Source: Tachypleus tridentatus (taxonomy: Eukaryota; Arthropoda; Merostomata; Xiphosura; Limulidae). Taken from it: a stretch of DNA of 64,000 nucleotides. Positions 34,200 through 45,479 of the stretch are shown here, one piece after another (position 1 is the first letter of the stretch; each line of letters opens with the position of its first letter). Both the position numbers and the translations under genes were made by a program. Location of the stretch: assembly GCF_004210375.1 (NCBI RefSeq), contig NC_134829.1, positions 53,002,107-53,066,106 of the forward strand, in the 5' to 3' direction. Below the pieces are notes generated by a model. The model saw only the letters and a program-made list of their open reading frames with translations. It was not told where the DNA came from and made no database searches.

Positions 34200-35000
34200 T
34201 TCCGGGGTTTAGTACCTCCAACAAGGTTAAGAACGTCTGGTCTGGTTCAGTATTTCCAACAAGGTTAAGAACCACTGGTCTGGGTTAGTACCTCCAACAA
34301 GGTTAAGAACCACTGGCCTGGTTCAGTATTTCCAACAAGGTTAAGAACCACTGGTCTGGTTCAGTACCTCCAACAAGGTTAAGAACCACTGGTCTGGTTC
34401 AGTACTTCCAACAAGGTTAAGAACCACTGGTCTGGTTCAGTACCTCCAACAAGGTTAAGAACCACTGGTCTGGTTCAGTACCTCTAACAAGGTTAAGAAC
34501 CACTGGTCTGGTTCAGTACCTCCAACAAGGTTAAGAACCACTGGTCTGGTTCAGTACCTCCAACAAGGTTAAGAACCACTGGTCTGGTTCAGTACCTCCA
34601 ACAAGGTTAAGAACCACTGGTCTGGTTCAGTACTTCCAACAAGGTTAAGAACCACTGGTCTGGTTCAGTACCTTTAACAATGTTAAGAATTACTGGTCTG
34701 GTTCAGTACTTCCAACAAGGTTAAGAACCACTGGTCTGGTTCAGTACTTCCAACAAGGTTAAGAACCACTGGTCTGGTTCAGTACCTTCAACAATGTTAA
34801 GAATTACTGGTCTGGTTCAGTACTTCCAACAAGGTTAAGAACCACTGGTCTGGTTCAGTACTTCCAACAAGGTTAAAAACCACTGGTCTGGTTCAGTAAC
34901 CTCCAACAAGGTTAAGAATTACTGGTCTGGTTCAGTACTTCCAACAAGGTTAAGAACCACTGGTCTGGTTCAGTACTTCCAACAAGGTTAAGAACCATTG
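34200..35000. repeat. 38-bp minisatellite derived from the hAT right terminus
   Basis: About 20 units of GGTCTGGTTCAGTACCTCCA followed by ACAAGGTTAAGAACCACT. The AGGTTAAGAACCACTG part of each unit is the exact reverse complement of the left terminal inverted repeat at 32970. The array ends precisely at the right target duplication. So the terminus plus about 22 bp of subterminal sequence was amplified within the element. Confidence 0.93.
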
Positions 35001-35008
35001 CTATAATG

Positions 35009-35409
35009 TTAATGCCATCATTACAGTGAAATTCTCATCTAAAAGCTCAGAGGTTTTTCTCAACTAGATAGTGTGTATATAAAGTGTACAATTTTGTACT
35101 ATTGTGTTTAAAAATAGCCAATAACACCGATCTCTGGATGTTCATTCTGTTATCATTCTGTCTTGTGGGACTGGCTCATCAGGTTTGAGGAAAGTAGAAA
35201 CGTTGCAGCGACAGAAAATGTAACAGATAAAGCCTAATCGTTTTTGAGGAAGAATACTCCATAAGTTATCTGTTATGTGTCCGATGCAAAGATCGAACCT
35301 GGAATTTTAGCTTTTACGCTTACGCTGATCCACCGATAGCTCATTGTGTAACTTTGTGCTTAATTTCAAACAGACAATCAATTACGTATTTTTCTTGTAT
35401 ACGTAGCGT
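35009..35409. other. Spacer with a decayed SINE2-like patch
   Basis: No gene is seen. At 35240-35375, GATCGAACCTGGAATTTTAG and ATAGCTCATTGTGTAACTTT resemble SINE2 pieces in mixed orientation. Confidence 0.4.
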
Positions 35410-35515
35410 CTTCTCAACAGTAATTCTGAAGGATTAGATCGCTAAAATTGGGTTTCGATACACCTGATGACTAAGCACAGAAAGTCCATTGTGTAGTTTC
35501 GTACTAACAAAACAA
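35410..35515 (+). repeat. SINE2 copy, degenerate
   Basis: Plus strand: CGCTAAAATTGGGTTTCGAT, AAGCACAGAAAGTCCATTGT, GTAGTTTCGTACTAACAAAA. Confidence 0.6.
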
Positions 35516-35954
35516 AACAGTAACATGACTAACGTTAAATAGAATATATCTTTTGACACTCTAGATCCATCTCGGTCATGAAAAAAAAAAGTTAAGGTGT
35601 AGTTGCTATTTTCGTCTCTTGTCATAAGTGTTGTATTTCAGTTGAAACGTTCATAATGGTGGAAATATTATAATGTTATGATTATGATTTGTGCAAAATG
35701 CGGAGATCTTACAATAAAAACTGGTGAAAAGCATAATGTTAAATGACGGTGAAAAATAATTATTATTATTACTGTATATACTACTATTATTATAAACGTA
35801 AAAATAAATAATAAAATAACAAATTATACACGTAAAAATATAAAAAAAAACAGTAAATTAAATAACATTAACTCTAAAAAAAACATACACGACTTTCCCG
35901 GCTTAAAAATAAAATGATAAAACGAGATTATGAATCGAATATAATCACTGATTA

Positions 35955-36208
35955 TATGTCCAGCATGGCCAGGTGGTTAAGACACTCGACGTGTAATCTG
36001 AGGGTCGCGGGTTCGAACCACCGTCACACCAAACATGCTCACCCTTTCAGCCGTGAGGGCATTATAATGTCACTGTCAATCTTGCTATACTTTGGTAAAA
36101 GAGTATCCCAAGAGTTGGCGGTGACTAGCTGTCTTCCCTCTAATATTACACTGCTAAATTAGGGACGGCTTGTCCTCGTGTAGCTTTGCGCGAAATCCAA
36201 ACCAAACC
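35955..36208 (+). repeat. SINE1 copy
   Basis: Plus strand, from CAGCATGGCCAGGTGGTTAA (A-box region) and GGTTCGAACC (B-box) to TTTGCGCGAAATCCAAACC. The ORF reading over it is incidental. Confidence 0.87.
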
Positions 36209-37149
36209 ACTTACTAGGTTAAACAGTTTTTAACATATGAAGCTATATTTGCTTTTACTATCGTAGTCTTTATATTATTATTTACTAGCGTATAGTTCGC
36301 CAAACATGACGGGGCAAGTACTACCACCCCTACCCTTTAACCCTACTATTTTAACCTCACGTTTCACTGCTACCTGAAATCAGTGAATTTTGCGAAATCA
36401 AGCTTGACTAACAAAGAGGTAGAAAATTGTAGTGGATACAGTGAAATGTTTTAAATGGCTTTTATGTCATGTTGCTTAGCAACAAAAGCATTATCTAATA
36501 TTGTTGTTAGTCTGTGTAGTAAAAGCGTAAACTGAAATGCATAGACAAAAAAAAAAAAACTGGAAAAATATTTGTTGATTTCTTAATTTCGAGTCTCTGT
36601 GACGAAAGCGGTTTGTTTTTGTTTTACTAAAAACGTTAGTGATATAACAGAAAATCATTTAATTTATAAGTGATTTAAGTTTAATCTTAAATCGATATTT
36701 GTACTTTTATGATAAATTCTTTGCACTCGCCTCTAGGCGAGATAAACGCCCACTACATCTTTACTTTCGGCTTATTATATCAACACTCACTACACTTATA
36801 AGGTTTCACAGAACACAAACGTCCTCTCCGTCCCCCTGCTCGTCCGTTACTAAATTCGTAACGACCAGACAATAATCAAACTATTTTATTTAAATAAATA
36901 AAAGTTTTTATAAGTCTTTCAATATCCGGAAATCAAGAGAATTCGAACGTGACATGACATGTATAGGTAAATATTAGTGTCATATCATGGAAAAAATGAA
37001 CTAGGTACACTAATTCAGCCAGTTTATGTCCAAGCTTTTTAATTGTTACTTTAATATGTTAAATTAATTAACTCTGTGACATTCCTGATATATGTCACGT
37101 TTAATTTAATTAGACTGCATCTACACTGGAAGGCAAAAGGTAAAATTTG
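36209..37149. other. Non-coding spacer
   Basis: Mostly A+T-rich, with a less A+T-rich patch near 36720-36870 (CACTCGCCTCTAGGCGAGAT includes a short palindrome). No gene is recognised. Confidence 0.4.
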
Positions 37150-37306
37150 TTTTTTTTTAATCACATAATGTTCAGGTTCATGGAGTCACGTTTACAGTAA
37201 AAAGATCACGGAGTATCTGCTGAGTCCCCCGAGTGGAATCGAATCCCTGATTTTTGCGTTGTAAATCCGAAGACTTACCGCTGTACTAGCGGGGAACATC
37301 CAAATA
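37150..37306 (-). repeat. SINE2 copy
   Basis: Minus strand: GTATCTGCTGAGTCCCCCGA, GGAATCGAATCCCTGATTTT, ending CGCTGTACTAGCGGGGAA. Confidence 0.72.
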
Positions 37307-37581
37307 TTCGTATATATGGAGTTGAAAGGACACTATCAGGATATTGTGTTCTGACTGTCACAGGTATATGTTCCGATTATCGAAGTTCTACCGTAAGTTT
37401 AAATACTGCTATATGGAGAATATTAGCGTAAAAATATTCGTATCCATTTATCCAACAAATTAGACACGTAACTGGATCAGTTCGTCATAAGAGGTAGGTT
37501 TACACTACATTTAGTTTTATAATAACCTTATGAACAAGCGTAAACACAGAGAACATTTTATCCAGGTTAAGACATGTTTAA

Positions 37582-37790
37582 TTTTTAACAGTGTAAGACT
37601 AGAGGGAAGGCAGCTAGTCATCACCACCTACCTCCAACTCTTGGGCTACTCTTTTACCAGTGGGATTTACCGTCAAATTATAACTCCCCCACGGCTGAAA
37701 GGGCGAGCATGTTTGGTGCGATGGGGATTCAAACTCACGACCCTCAGATTACAAGTCGAACGTCTTAACTCACCTGGCCATGCCGGGCCT
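37582..37790 (-). repeat. SINE1 copy, tail truncated
   Basis: Minus strand, from AACAGTGTAAGACTAGAGGG to GGCCATGCCGGGCC. The 123-residue ORF at 37530-37901 spans it and is incidental. Confidence 0.85.
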
Positions 37791-37799
37791 CAGGAGTTA

Positions 37800-38560
37800 T
37801 ATAAAACATATAATGTTTGCAGACGTTCAAGAATGGATGTATATTCAGCATGGACTACATCATCAGCTAACCCTAATACTCATGTTACTTATACTTTCTA
37901 GACTGATGTAAGGCATGTGAACAACGTTTCAGTAATATAAATAAAGAACCAAAAAGGATTGGTGATGAAACTAAAACCATCTGAATATCTGTCTTCGTTA
38001 CCTGTATCTTTGTATTATTTTATTTTTCATATCAACGGCTATCTTCAAAGTAGGTAACAACTGTCATTTCACCATTGTTATAATTAATTATAAGCTATTT
38101 TACACCTCTAGCAAATTTTGATTTTCATTACTTGCAATAGTTTCAAAATTCACAATTTTTATTTTTGTGTTTCTCGTTCTCTGTTTTCCGTCTTTGATTT
38201 TTTTTACCAATTAAGATGACGTATCACACTGGCAGTACCAGACAACAATATAAACCAGTTTGTTCAAATCTCAGAATACGTGTCAGTTTCTTATTAGGCC
38301 AACATTAAGTTTCCAAAGAGAAAATCACTTCACTAAACTTATTCCAGCTGCTGGTTTTATATTGTTACTCTCTGTACTACTGATAATATTACTAAATAAC
38401 GTATTGAAATAGGGTGATATAAATATATTAACTATGGAAAGTATGAGACATTTTTTGTTGTTTGTACTGCAAACTTTTGTGACGAGAAAATTCACGTGAG
38501 AAAATAAATAAAATTGAGACTTTATTTTCTGTTTCGTTTCAGGAAACGGAAACTTCCTTC
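37800..38560. other. Non-coding DNA upstream of gene 4
   Basis: A TATAAA lies at about 38249 but has no suitable start codon or donor after it. No other feature is recognised. Confidence 0.4.
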
Positions 38561-38567
38561 TCTCGTT

Positions 38568-38575
38568 TATAAATA
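38568..38575 (+). promoter_or_regulatory. TATA box of gene 4
   Basis: TATAAATA lies 73 bp before the ATG. Gene 5 has the identical octamer 66 bp before its ATG, whereas genes 1-3 use TATATATA. Confidence 0.68.
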
Positions 38576-38640
38576 CAGGATAAAGAATAGGCCTAAACAG
38601 ACACTTACTTCTAAATCCACAAAGACACCATCTAGCAGCA

Positions 38641-39423
38641 ATGATTCCACAGAAGGTAAGATATGTTTATCAGATATAAACAATACATATTTCTTTAACT
38701 TCTCAATACTACAAACGAAAGTCTTCGTTATTTCAGGAATAACATCAGTCTTACGATTAAATACCTGTTTTACACTATATGAAATATTCAACTACAATTT
38801 GGTGTAATTTCCTGGAGAAATGACAAACAAATTATATGAGAGGAGATTATTAAAAGATGTAAAACATATCTTAAGCTTTCTTTCAAAATATTGCTATAAT
38901 TCTATGATTGCATTTGAACACAGTTCAATCAATATAACTTGTAATAGGTTATAGTGGACACATAGGGTGAAAGTTGCAGATTTGTAACAGTTATGGAGCT
39001 TAGCAAATAAATCTCTGTTCGATTATTTTAGGAAGTTGTAATTTTAGTCCAGTTTTCCGACAGAAGCTTCTTCTATAGATGTAACATATCGATAACTGTG
39101 TTCTTTGTCTTCAGATCTTCGCTCTATTTTCTCTCAGTCTCCTGATGTTGACAGTTTGGGCGGAAGAGAATAACCAGGTAGCAGAGACGGAAGATCTGAA
39201 AGCGGAAGCTACAGGCTATGGTGGATATGCTGGAGGATTCGGAGGTGGATCCTATGGTGGTGGAGCAGTAACACTTCTCGCTATTCCAATTACTGTTGTT
39301 CCCGCTCGTGTCGTAGGAGTCGGGGGTTATGGTGACTTTGGAAGAATTGATGGTTTCGGTGGAGGAATTGGTGGTTTTGGTAGAGGTTATTATGGTGGTA
39401 AAATATATTACAAGAGATGGTAA
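38641..39423 (+). CDS. Secreted glycine-rich protein, gene 4 (diverged subfamily, spliced)
   Basis: Exon 1 (38641-38655) encodes MIPQK and ends at AAG|GTAAGA. Exon 2 (39115-39423) follows TTTGTCTTCAG. The phase-0 intron is 459 bp. The protein is 107 residues: signal peptide MIPQKIFALFSLSLLMLTVW then A (cleavage likely before EENNQ), acidic linker with EDLKAEATGYGG matching DLKGEATGYGG of genes 1-3, Gly-rich stretch (GGFGGGSYGGG), core TLLAIPITVV aligned with VVLALPITLG, Gly-rich second half (GGFGRGYYGG) and basic/aromatic end KIYYKRW. Without splicing, only an in-frame internal Met is available and the signal peptide is cut short. Exon layout, intron phase and domain order identify it as a paralogue. 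Its function is unknown. Confidence 0.82.
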
Positions 39424-39684
39424 TATAGTAAGTACAACAGATGGGACAAATTAGTTATTATTAAAATAACAGCTGTTTGTTTGAATAATGGAATAAATAC
39501 AAGTAATATATTTTAAACGTATCAATTTTTGCCTTTATTTATCACAGATCTGTTTGTGAATATCTTATATCATAAAAGTTTGAAGGGACTTAATAATTCT
39601 AGTATTCATTGATTTATATTTTGTTCGTGTAAAACAATATCCGGTAGTTAATTGTGAGATTGAATAAACTGCCATGTTTTCTAG

Positions 39685-39915
39685 GTTCGATTCCTGAAGT
39701 TCTACTTGAAAACAGAAAGTTCATGACAGTTTCATGACTAGGTATCCAGTTTCGTTAACGACACAAAGTCTTCAAGTGTAAATTGTTTACACTTTATGTT
39801 TTCTCAGTAACTGAGCCTTTGTTTCATTTGTTTATAACACAAATTATGATAATTTCAAGTTCGTATTGCTTGTTAAAATACATTCAAAATGGAACTTTTC
39901 ATGTTCAAAATAAAG
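39685..39915 (+). other. Possible non-coding exon 3 of gene 4
   Basis: Four bases after the stop is a strong donor, ATA|GTAAGTAC (GT at 39428). An acceptor TTTTCTAG ends at 39684, and the following sequence (GTTCGATTCCTGAAGTTCTA) matches the equivalent exon of gene 5. AATAAA occurs at 39909. An alternative is an unspliced 3' end using AATAAA at 39492-39497. Confidence 0.5.
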
Positions 39916-40597
39916 ATATTGGTACCAAGTGTCGTCTTTCAATCTGACTTCAAAACCGTCTTATTTGCATCATATAAAAATCACTTTCGTCCATAAAATT
40001 AATATCGTTATAATTGAGTTCAGAGTACATTAATTATGGTTGTTTTATATCCATAAGTAGCAATAGTGAAATTATAGGGTACGACATGCAATCAACATCT
40101 TTAACCGTAACACCTATGTAGTCAATGGTTCCTGTCACAGCTCTAAACTGTAACGTTTTCTTAAACAGGTACAATATATTGATTGATGATGTCAGTCATA
40201 AACACTGTTATAAACAGCCATTAAAGTCAACAATAATTCAGTTCTAGGGATTTAACTGATAGTTAGTTACTCAATAAAATGGTTTTGGAAATCTGGTTGG
40301 ACTGAACGTTGTGGTAAAGTTTAGAGAATTGATCTACTCTTTAGTTTATATTACGTGTTTAAAACATTTTCCCTTCTTGTTAAAAAATTTTAAATCAATT
40401 TGAAAATTAAACAACAAAAAACCACCACAACTATGTTATACAATTTCTGACACCGTATAAAAAAAAGTTACATTTGACTGTATGAATCTAGTAAATTTCA
40501 ACCAACGCTTCAAATAGAGCGTTATATTTATCAACTGTTACATTACATTAATAAATAACTTCTTAAGTTTACAACTGTGAGTATATATAAAGTGTTT
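39916..40597. other. Non-coding spacer
   Basis: A+T-rich. No gene is recognised. Confidence 0.45.
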
Positions 40598-40608
40598 CCG
40601 TTCATGTA

Positions 40609-40888
40609 GGCCCGGCATGGCCAAGCGTGTTAAGGCGTGCGACTCGTAATCTGAGGGTCGCGGGTTCGCATCCCCGTCGCGCCAAACATGCTCGCCCTTT
40701 CAGCCGTGGGGGCGTTATAAAGTGACGGTCAATCCCACTATTCGTTGGTGAAAGAGTAGCCCAAGAGTTGGCGGTGGGTGGTGATGACTAGCTGCCTTCC
40801 CTCTAGTCTTACACTGCTAAATTAGGGACGGCTAGCACAGATCGCCCTCGAGTAGCTTTGTGCGAAACTTAAAAAACAAACAAACAAA
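40609..40888 (+). repeat. Full-length SINE1 with target duplication (reference copy)
   Basis: Best-preserved copy in the window, 280 bp. The tRNA-like head starts GGCCCGGCATGGCC, with A-box AAGCGTGTTAAGGC and B-box GGTTCGCATCC. The anticodon-loop position reads CTCGTAA (CGT, threonine-like). The central body is AGCCGTGGGGGCGTTATAAA, then CCCACTATTCGTTGG, then GGTGGTGATGACTAGCTGCC. The tail is GCACAGATCGCCCTCGAGTA then GCTTTGTGCGAAA and (AAAC)n. The duplicated target CCGTTCATGTA is at 40598-40608 and 40889-40899. Mobilised by a LINE; no coding capacity. Confidence 0.95.
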
Positions 40889-40899
40889 CCGTTCATGTA

Positions 40900-41596
40900 T
40901 CATTCTCAGCATTTTGTTTAGGCCTAGCGTGTGTTAGCCAACTTGCATCTGTTCGTGAACCTAGGTGTTATATTTATATTATATTCTGCTTGTTGGAGAT
41001 AGTTGCACATTAGAAGTACAATGTTTTGACTTTCGAAGTTTGTATCTGGATTAATAGTACTGTCACTTTAATACCCACATTTGTAGAATCTGATTCGTGT
41101 TGTAATATGCGCATATCGTAAGTAATTCGCTTGTAACTTTCGAAATTTGACATTAGAATCGTATTCTATCTCTTATCGCTTAAAATTATATTGTATGGAA
41201 TTAACCATACACGTATATCTAAGCAGACGTGATTCGTACAAAATATTGGAAACTGTCTGAATTTATTTTAGCTCTTTCTATTAATTTCAACAATCTGATT
41301 TCTCTTGAGAATGACAGTTTTCTTATCTTGTACAAAGTTGTAAGTTAATAATGTTTTGTTGACAGATATTTATTCACGAGTAAAGTTTGAAACTTCGATG
41401 GCAAGAAATGCTTTGGCAGATTAAAAAAGTTACTTTCGTATAGCGTCATAAACCATCAGTTTTATTACTAACTTATCGTTGTATATAGGTCTTCTCGACA
41501 ACAAGCGGAATATTTAAACCTCGCACTTATGTACAATGTGCCTATTTTTATATAAAATTAAAATTTCACTGCAACGCTATGTTTCATAAATCATTC
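40900..41596. other. Non-coding spacer
   Basis: No gene or repeat is recognised. Confidence 0.45.
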
Positions 41597-41606
41597 AGCT
41601 CTATTT

Positions 41607-41879
41607 TGTTTTTGAATTTCGCACAAAGCTACACGAGTGCTATCTGTGCTAGCCGTCCCTAATTTAGCAGTGTAAGACTAGAGGGAAGGCAGCTAGTCAT
41701 CACCACCCATTGCCAACTCTTGGGCTACTCTTTTACCAACGAATAGTGGGATTGACCGTCACATTATAACGCCCCCACGGCTGAAAGGGCGAGCATGTTT
41801 GGCGCGACGGGGATGCGAACCCGCATCTCTCAGATTACGAGTCGCACGCCTTAACACGCTTGGCCATGCCGGGCCTACT
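41607..41879 (-). repeat. Full-length SINE1 with target duplication
   Basis: Minus-strand copy flanked by AGCTCTATTT at 41597-41606 and 41880-41889. Very close in sequence to the copy at 40609, so both are relatively young. Confidence 0.93.
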
Positions 41880-41889
41880 AGCTCTATTT

Positions 41890-42660
41890 CAAATCAATCT
41901 TCGACATCAACTTTTTATAGCCTAATAAGGAAAATGAGGAATCGTAATTAGCATAACCTCGTGAATCAAACAAACCGAAAATAATTTGAATCGATAAAAG
42001 ATCACGTGATACGTTTATCTGGAAATAAGATAATTTTATTGTTTAACAAATTACTCGATTATATTTTAAATTAAAATTTCTTATTGAGCTTTCAATAATT
42101 TAAAAGGACAAACTGGATAAGTGAAATAAAATCGTGAACTAAACAAACTCGAAGTAATTGAAATAACAATTATTATTTAGGGAAATCGCCATGTGATACT
42201 TTGGGCGATTTAAGTTGGAAAGGGTCACATTTTGAAATAAATTATCGTTTACGTATCTAAACATTATACACAGACGTATATTGTGTAGCTATCAACCTTA
42301 GCGGTTTGTTCAAAGAACATTGCGTTTCTAACATTTTACTCAAACAGTTTCAATATTCATTGAATTATCCTAACTTGGCAAATACCCTGAGGACGTCGTC
42401 CTGTTAAAGTATTTGAACTATGACCTTATTACAATGTCAAGGGATTTCCGTCATTCTCATTAAGGAGCCAGGGAAATATTCACCAGTATCGAGTTCTGAT
42501 CCCGACACTCTTTTGGTCAGTTATTCAAAATTAGGGATGTCCAGTTTTATTAGAAGTTAAAAAAAATATTAATATTTTAAAATTAATAGTGACATTTAGT
42601 GGCAATGGACACGTGATATAAACAGTACATGTAATAACAGTGGTGATCGTTTATAGCTAT
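41890..42660. other. Non-coding spacer
   Basis: No gene or repeat is recognised. Confidence 0.45.
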
Positions 42661-42667
42661 TTAATGG

Positions 42668-42905
42668 GTCTTGCATGGCCAGGTGGTTAAAGCACTCGAC
42701 TCGCAATCCGAGGGTCACGGTTTCGAATCCCTGTCACACCAAACATGCTCGCTCTTTCAATCGTGGGGCGTTATAATGTTACGGTCAATCCCACTATTAT
42801 TTGGTAAGTACAACGCTAGAAAAAGGAGTTCGATACCCGTGGAAGGCAAATCAAAGATAGCCCATTCTGTAGCTTTGTGCTTAATTAATTACAAAGAAAC
42901 TGATA
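42668..42905 (+). repeat. Chimeric SINE: SINE1 head joined to SINE2 tail
   Basis: From 42668 to about 42800 the sequence is SINE1 (TTGCATGGCCAGGTGGTTAA through CAATCCCACTATTATTTGGT). It then switches at GTAAGTACAACGCTAGAAAA to SINE2 (GTTCGATACCCGTGG, AAGATAGCCCATTCTGTAGC, TTTGTGCTTAATTAATTACA). The result has two B-box-like sequences. The 110-residue ORF over it is incidental. Confidence 0.75.
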
Positions 42906-43149
42906 ACAATTCTTGCTGTGTTCGTAGTCGTTATGCGATAGACCTGATTAAGTCAAGAAAAATATTAAAACCAGGTCTATCGAACTCGTCTGTGGTGTCG
43001 TAAAAGTAACCATCCAAAATCACCACCATGTTTTCATGTTAAACGTATGTACGACGTATTATTACGTGTTGAGCTTCGTACCAAAAAAATACAAACTTTC
43101 AGAAGTATACTACGATAGTCTAAAGGGACAGACAAGATTTTAACTTTTC

Positions 43150-43690
43150 ACAACATTTTCAGGAAGCGAGAAGGGTATGATGTACAACACAATTTAAGGA
43201 AAGGGATATGATGTACAACACACTTTAAGGAAAAGGATATGATGTACAACACACTTTAAAGAAAGGGTATGACGTACAACACACTTTAAGGAAAGGGATA
43301 TGACGTACAACACACTTCAAGATAAGGGTATGATGTACAACACACTTTAAGGAAAGGGATATGATGTACAACACAATTTAAAATAAGGGTATGATGTACA
43401 ACACACTTTAAGGAAAGGGATATGATGTACAACACACTTTAAGGAAAGGGATATGATGTACAATGCATTTTAAAGAAAGAGTATGACGTACAACACACTT
43501 CAAGGAAAGGGATATAACGTACAACACACTCTAAGATAAGGGTATGACGTACAACACACTTTAAGGAAAAGGATATGATGTACAACACACTTTAAGGAAA
43601 GGGATATGACGTACAACACACTCTAAGATAAGGATATGATGTACAACACACTTTAAGAGAAGGGTATGATGTACAACACACTTTCAGGAA
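43150..43690. repeat. 31-bp minisatellite, about 17 units
   Basis: Unit GGAAAGGGATATGATGTACA followed by ACACACTTTAA, with variants GATAAGG, GACGTAC and 30-bp units. Confidence 0.94.
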
Positions 43691-45277
43691 GTTAATGTCA
43701 TTATTATTAATTAACGAGGAAATTCTTAAGTGCCCAATACTGGCAAGTTTAATCTAAAGACCACAGTTTATTGTCAGCCTATAATGTTTTATATAGCTCT
43801 GATACGCATAATAATTTATCTCGGACGGGTATCCAATTGATTATGTTATGTGCTTTAAGTATATATATTACAATTTCAAATAGCCGAAAGTTGTAATTCA
43901 AAAGTTAATTAAATGTCGATTTGTATCAAATTTACGACATTTTCCAACAAGATTGATACACACAGTCTTCTTTCCTGAGACAAATATATTTTAATATACA
44001 AACAACGATACAATTTGTAATAACCGTTATTAAAAATATTGGTTTAAATACAAGTTGTACAAACAATATTGAGTCTTCTATCTGGTCTATAATTCAGTAT
44101 TTTATCCACGGTCTAGGTCCACAACTTGTAAATTAATACAGATTTGATAGTGTTACACCTCTCTTAAGCTTGCTTGGCTGGCCTCTAAGCCTATTATAAA
44201 CTGATGTTTCACCGACGAACATATTTAATGTCCTCAAAGAAATACTTACTTTATTTACTGAACTTGAACGTTGTTTAATGTTTAAAATCTATCAACATTC
44301 TTGGTCAAATTCCGTAGTTTTCTGATTAATAAGCGTTAATTACAATTAAAGCTTCTGATGCTTTTAATATACTGACTGTAGTTGACCAATATTATTCTAT
44401 TCCTGTTTCTCACTATCGTTTATACCAATTAGATTCTCGAACGTTCAACAAAATTTGAAGATATGCTAGTGTTTTGTAAAACATATATTGTTGATTTTTA
44501 CTTACGAGATTCTTTTACAAATTTAGAGAACAGGCCAGACTTGCTCAACATACATCGAACAATACATCAAACGGAAACAAACGCAGATATTAAAATAAAT
44601 ATATAACAGCAAATTCGTTACAGTAGATTATTTTAAAACGTCACCAGTGCATTTTCAACCTAAGTTCGATAAGGCTGGCTTTCTGGTAAGAGTAATCAGT
44701 GTAACAGAAAAGGCTTAGGTTGCAACCTTGTCTGGTTGATTTTTTTTTTAATGTACGACTCATTACTGTAAATTGAAGATGTAAAATATTTCTTGACTGT
44801 AATTATATGAAATTATAAACTATGTAATGGAGTTAAATTAGTTTATGTTCTTCGACAAACATTGATGAAAATAATGTATATGCTTTTTCTGTTCTTAAAG
44901 GAAGTTGTTGCGAATTGTAAATCGATTGTGCAATATTTGGTTTCACAGATTCTGACTGAGTTATAATATAGACTTATAGTTCTTCAAAAACGAATGAAAG
45001 ATATTATTGAAAACCTCAGCATGCCAACTGCCGAATTATTTGTTTGATGTAAATGCTTGAAGGAACTTAAAAACAAAATCGGTAAAAATGTATTGAAATA
45101 AAATTGTTCTAAGAAGACGATGTCGCTGTTGTGAAAATTGTTAAATCGTTATTAGCATTAACGGAGTTCCCAAGCAACTTCTTAATTAATGGTAGAATAT
45201 AGCTTTATTTAGTTAATTCTCGCTTAATTAACATAGATAATTTAAGTAAATTATCGGTAACAAATAAATGTTTTTTT
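43691..45277. other. Non-coding spacer
   Basis: A long A+T-rich stretch with no recognised gene, SINE or transposon. Confidence 0.45.
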
Positions 45278-45375
45278 TTTGCATCTCAAGACGGCTTATA
45301 TGGGTATTAAAACTTTTATTAAAATAAAGTAGAGAACAACGTTTCGACCTTCTCAGGTTATATTCAGGTTAACAA
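45278..45375 (-). mobile_element. Penelope-like terminal motif
   Basis: In reverse complement it reads AACCTGAGAAGGTCGAAACG, then TTGTTCTCTACTTTATTTTA, then AATAAAAGTTTTAATACC, ending GACGGCTTGAGATGC. The foldback at 46559 is built from the same sequence. From memory, the motif GAAGGTCGAAACGTTGTTCT occurs at ends of Penelope-like retroelements, some of which carry hammerhead ribozymes. The assignment is tentative. Confidence 0.45.
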
Positions 45376-45479
45376 AGATGGGTTTCTTGTCATCACGAGA
45401 TGCCTTTTTTAATGGTTATTTATATACTAGACAATGACGAAGAAAATAAATTAAAAGTTCAGTTATTTTTTGTTAACTT

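Larger units (their letters stand above)
32970..35000 (+). mobile_element. hAT-superfamily transposon with repeat-expanded right end
   Basis: The left terminus CAGTGGTTCTTAACCT at 32970 is mirrored by GGTTAAGAACCATTG ending at 35000. Eight-base target duplications CTATCATG (32962-32969) and CTATAATG (35001-35008) differ at one position. Together these are the standard hAT signature. A decayed transposase is inside, and the right-hand 800 bp is a minisatellite made from the terminus itself. Confidence 0.88.

Noticed and set aside
38249-38254. TATAAA as an alternative gene 4 promoter
   Set aside because: No start codon with a downstream donor follows; the box at 38568 has the correct spacing and matches gene 5.
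39145-39423. Gene 4 starting at the internal Met 39145
   Set aside because: This start cuts the signal peptide in half; an upstream five-codon exon with TATA box and good donor restores it.
40609-40682. Functional tRNA gene
   Set aside because: A- and B-box-like sequences are present, but the arms do not pair well, the head is fused to a SINE body, and dozens of copies exist.
42671-43003. 110-residue ORF
   Set aside because: It lies over the chimeric SINE; similar accidental ORFs occur over other SINE copies (35914, 37530, 55717, 59625).
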